From assembly GCA_019689695.1 (NCBI GenBank), contig JADGHA010000060.1:1-13951 (forward strand): a DNA stretch of 13,951 nucleotides. The letters run 5' to 3'. Below the pieces are notes generated by a model. It did not search any database. It had not been told where the DNA came from and worked only from the letters and a program-made list of their open reading frames with translations. The stretch is from Micromonosporaceae bacterium. Its GTDB lineage: Bacteria; Actinomycetota; Actinomycetes; Mycobacteriales; Micromonosporaceae. The translations under genes were made by a program, and so were the position numbers. This document shows positions 1 to 5,996 of the stretch, one piece after another (positions within the stretch are counted from its first letter, which is position 1; every line of letters begins with the position of its first letter).

Positions 1-46
1 CCCGGCCGGGGGCCCGGGGGGGGGGGCCGCGCCGCGGCCCCCCCCC
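1..46. other. Low-complexity G/C run at window edge, probable sequence artefact
   Basis: The first 46 bases are almost only runs of G and C, including a run of about 11 G and a run of 9 C, and contain no A or T. Recognisable sigma-factor sequence begins at about base 47. The frame stays open through the run, but the residues it would encode (Gly, Pro, Ala, Arg) do not resemble the N-terminus expected of the family. A contig end with poor base calls is the simplest reading. Confidence 0.6.
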
Positions 47-1237
47 GCCGCCCTGGTCCGCCGGTACGGGCAGTTCGACATCGCCGAGGACGCGGTCCAG
101 GAGGCCCTCATCGCGGCCGCGACCCGGTGGCCCGCCGACGGCGTACCGGACAACCCGCGCGGCTGGCTGGTCACCGTCGCCGCCCGGCGGCTGATGGACG
201 AGCTGCGCAGCGAGCACGCCCGGCGCCGGCGCGAGGACGCCGCGCTGGCGGCGACACCGCAGTCGGGGCTGCTGGGCCGACCCGCGGACGCCGAGCCGGT
301 GGCGGACCGGGACGACTCGCTGGCCCTGCTGTTCATGTGCTGCCACCCGGCGCTGTCGGCGCCGAGCCAGATCGCGCTGACCCTGCGCGCGGTCGGCGGG
401 CTGACCACCGGGCAGATCGCGGCGGCCTTCCTGGTGCCGGAGGCCACGATGGCGCAGCGGATCAGCCGGGCCAAGCAGAGCATCAAGGCCAGCGGCGTGC
501 CGCTGGCGATGCCGGATGCCAAGGACCGCGCCGCGCGCCTGCGCGCCGTCCTGCACGTGCTTTACCTGATCTTCAACGAGGGCTACACCGCCAGCACCGG
601 CCCCGACCTGACCGCGCCGCACCTGTCGGACGAGGCGATCCGGCTCACCCGCTGGTTGCGCCGGCTGCTGCCGGAGGACCCCGAGGTGGCCGGCCTGCTG
701 GCGCTGATGCTGCTCACCGATGCGCGCCGGCCGGCCCGGGCCCGGCCGGACGGCAGCCTGGTCCCGCTGGAGGAGCAGGACCGGAGCCTGTGGAACGCCG
801 ACCAGATCGCCGAGGGCATTGCGCTGGTCACCGAGGCGCTGCCGCGTGGGCCGGTCGGGCCGTATCAGCTGCAGGCGGCCATCGCCGCGGTCCACGCCGA
901 GGCGGCGGACGTGGACAGCACCGACTGGCCGCAGATCCTCGCCCTGTACGAGCTGCTGGAACAGGTGGCGCCCAGCCCGGCGGTGACGCTCAACCGCGCG
1001 GTGGCGGTGGCCATGGTGCACGGGCCGGCCGCCGGCCTGGAGCTGCTCGCAGAGCTGGCGGCGGACCACCGGATGGCCGACCACCATCGGCTGCTGGCCA
1101 CCCGTGCCCACCTGCTCGCCCAGGCCGGCGACCGGGGCGCCGCCGCGGCGAGCTACCGGGCCGCGGCGCGCCGGACCGCGAGCCTGCCCGAGCGCCGGCA
1201 CCTTTCCAGGCGCGCGGCGGAGTTGTCCCGGGACTGA
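2..1237 (+). CDS. ECF42-type RNA polymerase sigma factor with TPR-like C-terminal domain, 5' partial
   Basis: The gene encodes an alternative sigma factor that would direct RNA polymerase to its own promoters. The reading frame is open from the window edge and the true start lies outside. 411 residues are visible, reliable from about residue 16. Region sigma2 is at residues 17-70, with the motif DIAEDAVQEAL and then GWLVTVAARRL. Region sigma4 is at about 112-162, beginning FMCCHPALSAPSQIAL and followed by a helix-turn-helix. The hallmark FNEGY is at about 191-195. A helical TPR-like repeat region follows at about 280-405. This layout, roughly 400 residues with a large C-terminal extension, is that of the ECF42 group. 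In that group the gene is usually beside a small DGPF/YCII-like protein gene and lacks an anti-sigma factor. The plus-strand gene to its right is 36 bases away and unrelated. An internal ATG at 194 would cut off sigma2 and is not the start. Confidence 0.9.
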   Translation, partial: PAGGPGGGAAPRPPPAALVRRYGQFDIAEDAVQEALIAAATRWPADGVPDNPRGWLVTVAARRLMDELRSEHARRRREDAALAATPQSGLLGRPADAEPVADRDDSLALLFMCCHPALSAPSQIALTLRAVGGLTTGQIAAAFLVPEATMAQRISRAKQSIKASGVPLAMPDAKDRAARLRAVLHVLYLIFNEGYTASTGPDLTAPHLSDEAIRLTRWLRRLLPEDPEVAGLLALMLLTDARRPARARPDGSLVPLEEQDRSLWNADQIAEGIALVTEALPRGPVGPYQLQAAIAAVHAEAADVDSTDWPQILALYELLEQVAPSPAVTLNRAVAVAMVHGPAAGLELLAELAADHRMADHHRLLATRAHLLAQAGDRGAAAASYRAAARRTASLPERRHLSRRAAELSRD

Positions 1238-1248
1238 GGCACCGGTGG

Positions 1249-1272
1249 CTACGTTGGCCTCTACGTTGGCCT
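1249..1272 (+). repeat. Perfect 12-bp tandem duplication in the acyltransferase leader
   Basis: CTACGTTGGCCT occurs twice, head to tail with no gap, and ends one base before the ATG at 1274. It fills most of the 36-base gap after the sigma-factor stop. Neither copy contains a clear Shine-Dalgarno sequence. Confidence 0.9.
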
Positions 1273-1273
1273 T

Positions 1274-2608
1274 ATGCGTCCCGTGCGGCAGTTGGCGGAC
1301 CGGACGCCGGCGTCCCGGGACCGGTACGTCGACCTGCTCCGCGCCCTGGCGCTGCTGCTGGTCGTCCTCGGGCACTGGCTGGTCAGTGTCATCCGGTACG
1401 ACGAGCACGGGCGGCTGACCGGCCAGTCCGCGCTGGAGTCGATGCGGTGGGCGTACCCGCTGACCTGGCTGTTCCAGGTCCTGCCGGTGTTCTTCATGGT
1501 GGGCGGGTTCGCCAACGCGGCGTCGCTGACCTCGCGCCGGCGCCGCGGCGGTGACGCGGCCGCTTGGCTGCAGGACCGGGCGGACCGGCTGGTGCGGCCC
1601 ACCACGGCGCTGCTGCTCGTCCTCACCGCTGCCGCGCTCATCGCCCGGCCGCTCGGCACCGATCCGGCCCTGATCCGCACGGCGGTGTGGACCGCGTCCA
1701 TCCCGCTGTGGTTCCTCGCCGCTTACCTGGTCGTGGTCACGTTCACCCCGATCGCGTACGCCCTGCACCGGCGCTTCGGCGCGGCGGTGCCGCTGGTCCT
1801 GCTCGGGCTGGTGGGCCTGGGCGATCTCGCGCGCTTCCACGGGCACCCCGCCTGGGGAGACGGCAGTTACGTGTTCGGCTGGCTCGCCATCCACCAGGTT
1901 GGGTTCTTCTGGCGCGACGGCCGGCTGCCGACCGGCCGGCGGGCGCTGCCGCTGCTGGCCGGCGGCGTGCTCGCGCTGGTCCTGCTGACCGTGGTCGGCC
2001 CGTACCCGCTGACCATGATCGACGTCGCCGGCACCCGGATCAAGAACTCCTCGCCGCCGTCGCTGGCCCTGCTCGCCACGGCCGCCACCCAGCTGGGCCT
2101 GATCATGGTTTCGTACCACCGGGCCCAGGGCTGGCTGCGGCGGCGCCGGCCCTGGCTGGTCGTGGTGGCCACCAACTCGGTCCTGCTGACCATCTTCCTG
2201 TGGCACATGAGCGCGGTACTGGTGGTCGCAGGCACCCTGTCCGCGGCCGGCGTGCTGCCCACGCCCCGGGTCAACTCGACACCGTGGTGGTTGTGGCGGG
2301 TGCCGTGGTTGCTGATGTTGAGCGCCGTCCTCGCCGTGCTCGTCGCGATCTTCAGCCGGATAGAGCTGCGGCACCGTCGACGCGCCGAGGGCACGGGCGC
2401 GCCCCGCCCAGCCGTGGTCCGGCTGTCGCTCACCATCGGTGGGCTCGTCGCCGTCGTGGTGGGGCTGCTGGTCAACAACCTGACCTCCCGCTTCGCCCAC
2501 GAACGGTTCGGGATCCCGCTCGTCGCGCTGGTCGCGTACCTGGCCGGCGCCTCCCTTCTGCGGCTCATGCGTGCCGTGGGCGCCAAGGCGCGCAGCCCGG
2601 TCGGGTAG
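1274..2608 (+). CDS. Acyltransferase family 3 integral membrane protein
   Basis: This is a 444-residue protein predicted to transfer an acyl group (acetyl or similar) onto an extracytoplasmic or membrane sugar or lipid acceptor; the acceptor cannot be read from the sequence. The N-terminus has the family pattern RYVDLLRALALLLVVLGH, with the putative catalytic His at residue 34. It is followed by YPLTWLFQVLPVFFMVGG, the typical second conserved block. About ten hydrophobic segments follow to the C-terminus, consistent with the acyltransferase-3 fold. The ATG at 1274 is the first in-frame start after an in-frame stop at 1235-1237, so the start is fixed even though no good ribosome site precedes it. 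That gives 36 bases between the sigma gene and this one. They could be co-transcribed, but a functional link is not evident. Confidence is high for the family and low for the substrate. Confidence 0.88.
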   Translation: MRPVRQLADRTPASRDRYVDLLRALALLLVVLGHWLVSVIRYDEHGRLTGQSALESMRWAYPLTWLFQVLPVFFMVGGFANAASLTSRRRRGGDAAAWLQDRADRLVRPTTALLLVLTAAALIARPLGTDPALIRTAVWTASIPLWFLAAYLVVVTFTPIAYALHRRFGAAVPLVLLGLVGLGDLARFHGHPAWGDGSYVFGWLAIHQVGFFWRDGRLPTGRRALPLLAGGVLALVLLTVVGPYPLTMIDVAGTRIKNSSPPSLALLATAATQLGLIMVSYHRAQGWLRRRRPWLVVVATNSVLLTIFLWHMSAVLVVAGTLSAAGVLPTPRVNSTPWWLWRVPWLLMLSAVLAVLVAIFSRIELRHRRRAEGTGAPRPAVVRLSLTIGGLVAVVVGLLVNNLTSRFAHERFGIPLVALVAYLAGASLLRLMRAVGAKARSPVG

Positions 2609-2646
2609 CTGCCGCTCACGCAGCCCGGTCGGATAGCTGGCGCTGC
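2591..2646 (+). repeat. 28-bp imperfect tandem duplication spanning the acyltransferase stop codon
   Basis: Two 28-base units begin at 2591 and 2619, both starting CGCAGCCCGGTCGG. They match at 24 of the first 26 positions and 24 of 28 overall. The first copy encodes the last five codons and the stop of the acyltransferase; the second copy is non-coding. It is immediately followed by a 12-base palindrome, CTGCCGCGGCAG, at 2643-2654. Confidence 0.85.
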
Positions 2647-2708
2647 CGCGGCAGGGCTCCGGGGAGGGCTCGTCGGTCACCCCCGGTCAGGCAGCGATTT
2701 GAGCGCCA

Positions 2709-2726
2709 TGTCAAAGGTTCTAGACA
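2709..2726. promoter_or_regulatory. Candidate operator site 1 for the XRE regulator
   Basis: TGTCAA-N6-TAGACA is an inverted repeat matching in five of six base pairs of each arm; the inner T-A step breaks the symmetry. The flanks extend it to CATG on each side. It has the same arm sequence and the same N6 spacing as the site at 2755-2772, 46 bp away centre to centre. A further single half-site, GTCAAACAT, lies between them at 2731-2739. Assignment to the XRE protein encoded at 3208-3441 is by proximity. Confidence 0.55.
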
Positions 2727-2739
2727 TGAGGTCAAACAT

Positions 2740-2767
2740 TTGCTACCTTGGCGGTGTCAAACATACT
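2740..2767 (+). promoter_or_regulatory. Candidate promoter of the membrane protein/XRE/oxidoreductase operon
   Basis: A TTGCTA box at 2740-2745 and a CATACT box at 2762-2767 are separated by 16 bases and sit in a patch richer in A/T than its surroundings. The -10 box lies inside operator site 2, which would suit repression. The implied transcript start near 2774 would leave a very short leader before the ATG at 2786, so the exact boxes are uncertain. Confidence 0.35.
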
Positions 2768-2772
2768 TGACA
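2755..2772. promoter_or_regulatory. Candidate operator site 2 for the XRE regulator
   Basis: TGTCAAACATACTTGACA is a perfect 6-bp inverted repeat with a 6-base spacer. It ends 13 bases before the ATG at 2786, next to the ribosome site GGGGAG at 2774-2779. It covers the proposed -10 box. A regulator bound here would block initiation of the operon that encodes it. Confidence 0.6.
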
Positions 2773-2785
2773 TGGGGAGCCTGGC

Positions 2786-3214
2786 ATGACCCACGAAGAG
2801 AAGCGCGCATGGATCCGGCTGGTGGTCAGCGTCCTGGCGTACTCGGCATATGTGGTGATCGTGCTGCGCCGCGCCGACGGCCGCCCGCTGACCGAGGTGC
2901 CGTACGCGGGCACTCTGCTGTGGACGGTCGGCGGGGCCATCGCGGCCTCGATCGCAATTGAGATCGCGATGGGCGTCCTCAACCCACGGGCCTCCCGTCT
3001 GCGGGACGTGCGGGACAAGCAGATCGGGCAGCTCGGCGACCAGACCGGCCAGGCGTTCGTGATCATCGGCGCGATGGCGGCGATGCTCATGGCGATGGCC
3101 GAGTGGGACCGGTTCTGGATCGCCAACGTGATCTACCTGTGCTTCGCGCTCTCGGCCGTCCTCGGGGGAGTCACCAAAGTCGTCGTCTACCGCAAAGGCG
3201 TACCCCAGTGGTAA
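2786..3214 (+). CDS. Small four-helix membrane protein partnered with an XRE regulator (DUF2178-like)
   Basis: This 142-residue protein has four predicted membrane helices, at about residues 9-28, 42-64, 88-106 and 109-135. A charged loop at about 68-88 contains RDVRDKQIGQLGDQTG, resembling the conserved charged segment of DUF2178-type proteins. That family name is tentative. Its biochemical role is unknown. The ATG has a good ribosome site, GGGGAG, six bases upstream. Its stop overlaps the GTG start of the XRE gene by seven bases, so translation is likely coupled. Pairs of a multi-pass membrane protein and a very short XRE factor are widespread in bacteria. A role in holding or signalling to the regulator is an inference from that arrangement. 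Confidence 0.85.
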   Translation: MTHEEKRAWIRLVVSVLAYSAYVVIVLRRADGRPLTEVPYAGTLLWTVGGAIAASIAIEIAMGVLNPRASRLRDVRDKQIGQLGDQTGQAFVIIGAMAAMLMAMAEWDRFWIANVIYLCFALSAVLGGVTKVVVYRKGVPQW

Positions 3215-3441
3215 AGCCGACCCGCGTCACCAACAACATCCGGTCGCTGCGGTTCGCGCACGGCGAGATGACCCAGGCCGAGCTCGCCGAGCGGATCGGC
3301 GTGACCCGGCAGACCATCATCGCCATCGAACAGGGCCGGTACTCGCCCTCCCTGGAGATGGCGTTCCGGATCGCCCGCGTGTTCGGCGTCCCGCTCGATG
3401 ACGTTTTCCAATACCCAGACTCCGCAGAGGAGCAGCCATGA
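3208..3441 (+). CDS. Short XRE-family helix-turn-helix transcriptional regulator
   Basis: A 77-residue DNA-binding protein made of little more than one HTH_3 domain. The helix-turn-helix runs from MTQAELAERIGVTRQTII into the recognition-helix end AIEQGRYSPSLEMAFRIAR, with the usual C-terminal stretch GVPLDDVF. I chose the GTG at 3208 because the visible homology starts with VKPTRVTNNIRSLR just after it. An AAAGG ribosome site lies nine bases upstream, and there is no ATG in a better place. It overlaps the upstream membrane-protein gene by seven bases and the downstream oxidoreductase gene by four (ATGA). Likely a repressor of its own operon, acting at the two inverted repeats upstream of 2786. 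It carries no ligand-binding domain, so any signal would have to come from a partner such as the membrane protein. Confidence 0.9.
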   Translation: MVKPTRVTNNIRSLRFAHGEMTQAELAERIGVTRQTIIAIEQGRYSPSLEMAFRIARVFGVPLDDVFQYPDSAEEQP

Positions 3442-4424
3442 AGGCGATCGTTCAGGACGTGTACGGTTCGGCCGACGTACTCGAGTTGCGGGACGTCGAT
3501 CCACCCCAGGCCGGAGATGACGAGGTGCTCGTGCAGGTGCGGGCGGCCGCGGTGGATCCCGGCGTGTGGATCCTGATGACCGGGCAGCCATACCTCGCGC
3601 GGCTGATGGGCTTCGGCGTGCGCAGGCCGAAGGTGGCTGTGCGCGGCCGGGATTTCGCGGGCGTAGTCATGGCGACCGGCGCCCGGGTGACCCGGGTCAA
3701 GCCCGGGGACGAGGTGTACGGCACCAGCGAGAGCGGCTCGTACGCCGAGTACGCGACCGCTCCGGAGCGGCAGGTGGCGGTGAAGCCGGGCAACCTGTCG
3801 TTCGAGCAGGCGGCAGCCGTGCCGGTGTCGGGGACCACCGCGCTGCAGGCTGTCCGCGACGGCGCCGGCGTCCAGGCCGGGCAGCGGGTGCTGGTGGTTG
3901 GCGCGGCGGGCGGCGTGGGGTCGTACGCCGTGCAGATCGCCAAGGCGTTCGGCGCTTCAGTGACCGGAGTCTGCAGCACCGACAAGGTGGACCTGGTGCG
4001 TTCTCTGGGCGCCGATGACGTCATCGACTACACCCGGGACGAGGTGGACCGCGACGGCCCCCGTTACGACGCTGTCATCGACATCGCCGGCAACCGTCCA
4101 CTGTCGCTGCTGCGGCGTGCCCTCACTCCAAAGGGGACGCTGGTGCTGGTGGGCAACGGGCGGCAGTACGGTGGCGGGGTCACCGCCGGCTTCGGGCGGC
4201 AGATGCTGCGCGCGCCGCTGCTCTCGATCTTCGTCGGCCAGCGGCTGCGCAACCTGATCGCCAAGGAGCGGGCCGAAGACCTGGCGGAGCTGCGGCAGCT
4301 CATCGAATCCGGTGCCGTCACCCCGGTCATCGAACGGACCTACCCGCTCGGCGATGCGCCCGAAGCCATCCGGCACCTCGGCATCGGTCACGCCGCCGGA
4401 AAGATCGTCGTCAGCATCCGCTGA
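3438..4424 (+). CDS. Zinc-independent NAD(P)-dependent quinone oxidoreductase-like protein (MDR superfamily)
   Basis: A 328-residue cytoplasmic medium-chain reductase, the usual length for the quinone-reductase branch. It would use NAD(P)H to reduce a quinone or an alpha,beta-unsaturated carbonyl; the substrate is unknown. The N-terminal GroES-like part covers residues 1-120, with GRDFAGVV at 70-77 and GDEVYG at 90-95. The Rossmann segment at 151-173 begins VLVVGAAGGVGSYAVQ. The zinc-binding Cys/His pattern of alcohol dehydrogenases is absent. The ATG overlaps the XRE stop in ATGA, and AGAGGAG five bases upstream is a strong ribosome site. It is the third gene of the operon and its only enzyme, so it is the likely output of the XRE switch. 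It ends seven bases from the convergent kelch gene, with no obvious terminator between. Confidence 0.92.
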   Translation: MKAIVQDVYGSADVLELRDVDPPQAGDDEVLVQVRAAAVDPGVWILMTGQPYLARLMGFGVRRPKVAVRGRDFAGVVMATGARVTRVKPGDEVYGTSESGSYAEYATAPERQVAVKPGNLSFEQAAAVPVSGTTALQAVRDGAGVQAGQRVLVVGAAGGVGSYAVQIAKAFGASVTGVCSTDKVDLVRSLGADDVIDYTRDEVDRDGPRYDAVIDIAGNRPLSLLRRALTPKGTLVLVGNGRQYGGGVTAGFGRQMLRAPLLSIFVGQRLRNLIAKERAEDLAELRQLIESGAVTPVIERTYPLGDAPEAIRHLGIGHAAGKIVVSIR

Positions 4425-4431
4425 AGGCCGG

Positions 4432-5514
4432 TCAGGGACCGGCATGGATGATGTGGGCGTCGCGAAGCAGGCGGATCCCGTCGTCGTAGCCTCCCACCAC
4501 GAGGACCGTGCCATCAGGCAGTGCCGTGGCGGTGGATGCCCACCGCCGCGCACCGGTGCCGGCCCGGACGGCGCCGAAGCTCTTGCCGTCGCCCGCCAAT
4601 ACGTCGACCAGCGTCCCGCCCGCGATCACGACGCGCCCGGTCGTCGTGTGTACGACCGCGTCCGAGAACTTGTACCTGGGCGTGCTCATCGCCGGGCCGG
4701 GGGCGAACGTGTTGGTGGCGAGGTCGAGGATCTCGGTGCTGGTCAGCAGCTGGGTGTCGTCGGTGGTGCCGCCCAGCACCAGGATCCGGCCACGGTCGAG
4801 CATGGTGATCGCGTGCTTGAACCGCGGCGTGCCCATCTGCGGGCCTGGCCGCGAAGCACCACTACGTGGGTCGTAGATGACCGTGGACGATAGCCCGTGC
4901 ACGGACGCGTCCTGTCCGCCGGTGATCAGAATGTTGCCATCGGGCAGCACGATCGACGCCGATTGGCGTCGCTGCGGCATCGCCGGCCGGGGAGCCAGCG
5001 AGTTCGTGCCCGGGTCGAAGATGGCGGTCCGTTCGTCTTCGCCGCCGGTGATCAGCACCCGATCGTCCGGCAGCAGGATGGCACCGCCATGGAGGGTTCC
5101 GGCCGGCTGGAACGTGCCCGTGGCCGGATCGAACATCTCCGCCTCGGTGAGCGGCGCGGTGCCCTCTTTGGCCCACCCGCCCACGATCAGGACGCGGCCA
5201 TCGGCCAGCAGCGTGGCGGTGTGGCTGCTCCGCGGGTGCACCATCGGCGGCCCCGCTACGAAGCCGCGGCCCGGAACGTAGAACTCACTGCTGGGCTCCA
5301 CCTCCGCGGTGGTACAACCGTCGACGGCGCAGCCACCCGCGAGCAGCACGCGGCCGTCGGGCAGCAGCGTGGCGCTGTGCCCGGCCCGGGGCCGCAGCGG
5401 CTGCGCTGAGACCCGCGCCGGCTCGGTAGTGGGTGCGTGCGACGGCGAAGGACTGGTGCACCCACCGACCACCAGCACCAGGACGGCCGGCACGACGAGA
5501 CGTCTCGCTCTCAT
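4432..5514 (-). CDS. Secreted kelch-repeat (galactose oxidase-like) beta-propeller lipoprotein
   Basis: A 360-residue lipoprotein with a basic start, MRARR, a hydrophobic stretch and a lipobox VGGC whose Cys is residue 19. A Ser/Pro/Thr-rich tether follows. The rest is seven kelch-type repeats, each with a loop, a strand like DGRVLLAGG and a following turn. Examples are HSATLLPDGRVLLAGG, HTATLLADGRVLIVGG, GGAILLPDDRVLITGG and TATALPDGTVLVVGG. Seven repeats are enough for a closed propeller. None of the copper-site residues that would make it a true galactose oxidase could be identified, so binding or scaffolding is as likely as catalysis. Translation could be extended upstream to 5622, but the signal peptide fixes the start at 5514. 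Its promoter would have to lie within the cellulase-linker remnant that starts 28 bases away. Confidence 0.88.
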   Translation of the reverse strand: MRARRLVVPAVLVLVVGGCTSPSPSHAPTTEPARVSAQPLRPRAGHSATLLPDGRVLLAGGCAVDGCTTAEVEPSSEFYVPGRGFVAGPPMVHPRSSHTATLLADGRVLIVGGWAKEGTAPLTEAEMFDPATGTFQPAGTLHGGAILLPDDRVLITGGEDERTAIFDPGTNSLAPRPAMPQRRQSASIVLPDGNILITGGQDASVHGLSSTVIYDPRSGASRPGPQMGTPRFKHAITMLDRGRILVLGGTTDDTQLLTSTEILDLATNTFAPGPAMSTPRYKFSDAVVHTTTGRVVIAGGTLVDVLAGDGKSFGAVRAGTGARRWASTATALPDGTVLVVGGYDDGIRLLRDAHIIHAGP

Positions 5515-5542
5515 GCCGACTCGATCCCCGGCCCGGCGATAA

Positions 5543-5959
5543 GGTTCCCCGCACCCGGCCTCACCCACCACGGCGTCGCCCAGCGCACCGCCCACGTCGG
5601 CATCGCCGAGCCCGCCGCCCACCTCAAGCCCGCCGGCCGGCGGCGGCTGTCGGGTGACCTACACGACCAACGCCTGGAACACCGGTCTGACCGCCAACAT
5701 CATCATCGCGAACACCACTGGCGCCGCGGTCAACGGCTGGAGCCTGACCTTCACGCTCCCCAGTGGACAGACCATCACGTCGGGCTGGAATGCCACGTAC
5801 AACCCGGCCAGCGGCCAGGTGACCGCGCGCAACCTCAGCTACAACGCGGTCATTCCGGCCAATGGGTCGGTCACCATCGGGTTCCAGGCCACGCACACCG
5901 GCAACACCGGCCGGCCCACGTCCTTCACGCTCAACGGCACCACCTGCACCATTGCCTAG
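5543..5959 (+). pseudogene. 3' remnant of a secreted glycoside hydrolase: Pro/Ser/Thr linker plus CBM2 cellulose-binding module
   Basis: An in-frame TAA at 5540-5542 is followed by 35 codons rich in Pro (12), Ser (9), Ala (5) and Thr (4), ending in Gly-Gly-Gly. This is a classic actinobacterial cellulase linker. At 5648 a 103-residue family 2 carbohydrate-binding module begins with CRVTYTTNAWNTGLTANI. Its paired cysteines are module residues 1 and 100, giving the usual N-to-C disulphide. Trp at module positions 10, 31 and 47 is visible. The third binding-face aromatic appears as Tyr (NLSYNAVIP) where the classical module has Trp. No catalytic domain, signal peptide or plausible start precedes it; the only in-frame GTG, at 5654, would make a cytoplasmic, Cys-less fragment. 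I read it as the tail of a gene whose 5' part was lost when the kelch gene became its neighbour. Confidence 0.85.
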
Positions 5960-5983
5960 CCGGTGAAGGTTCAGGCGCGGTTC

Positions 5984-5996
5984 GCGTGACTCACGC
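5984..5996. other. Short palindrome at the 3' end of the ECF41 gene
   Basis: GCGTGA-C-TCACGC is a perfect 6-bp inverted repeat around one base and spans the sigma gene's stop codon. It lies between two convergent genes. As RNA it could form only a four-pair stem, so it is a weak terminator at best and could equally be a protein site or chance. Confidence 0.25.

Noticed and set aside
127..1554. Long plus-strand open frame over the sigma factor
   Set aside because: Ala/Arg/Gly/Pro-rich peptide without domains, in another frame of the ECF42 gene and running into the acyltransferase; a high-GC shadow frame.
2643..2654. CTGCCGCGGCAG as terminator of the acyltransferase gene
   Set aside because: As RNA it could form only a four-pair stem with a four-base loop; too weak to call.
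1564..2961. Long plus-strand open frame across the acyltransferase and into the next gene
   Set aside because: Low-complexity peptide in a shifted frame over two well-supported genes.
4432..5514. Kelch lipoprotein as a true galactose oxidase
   Set aside because: Only the propeller repeats are seen; the copper-ligand residues and domain layout of the enzyme could not be identified.
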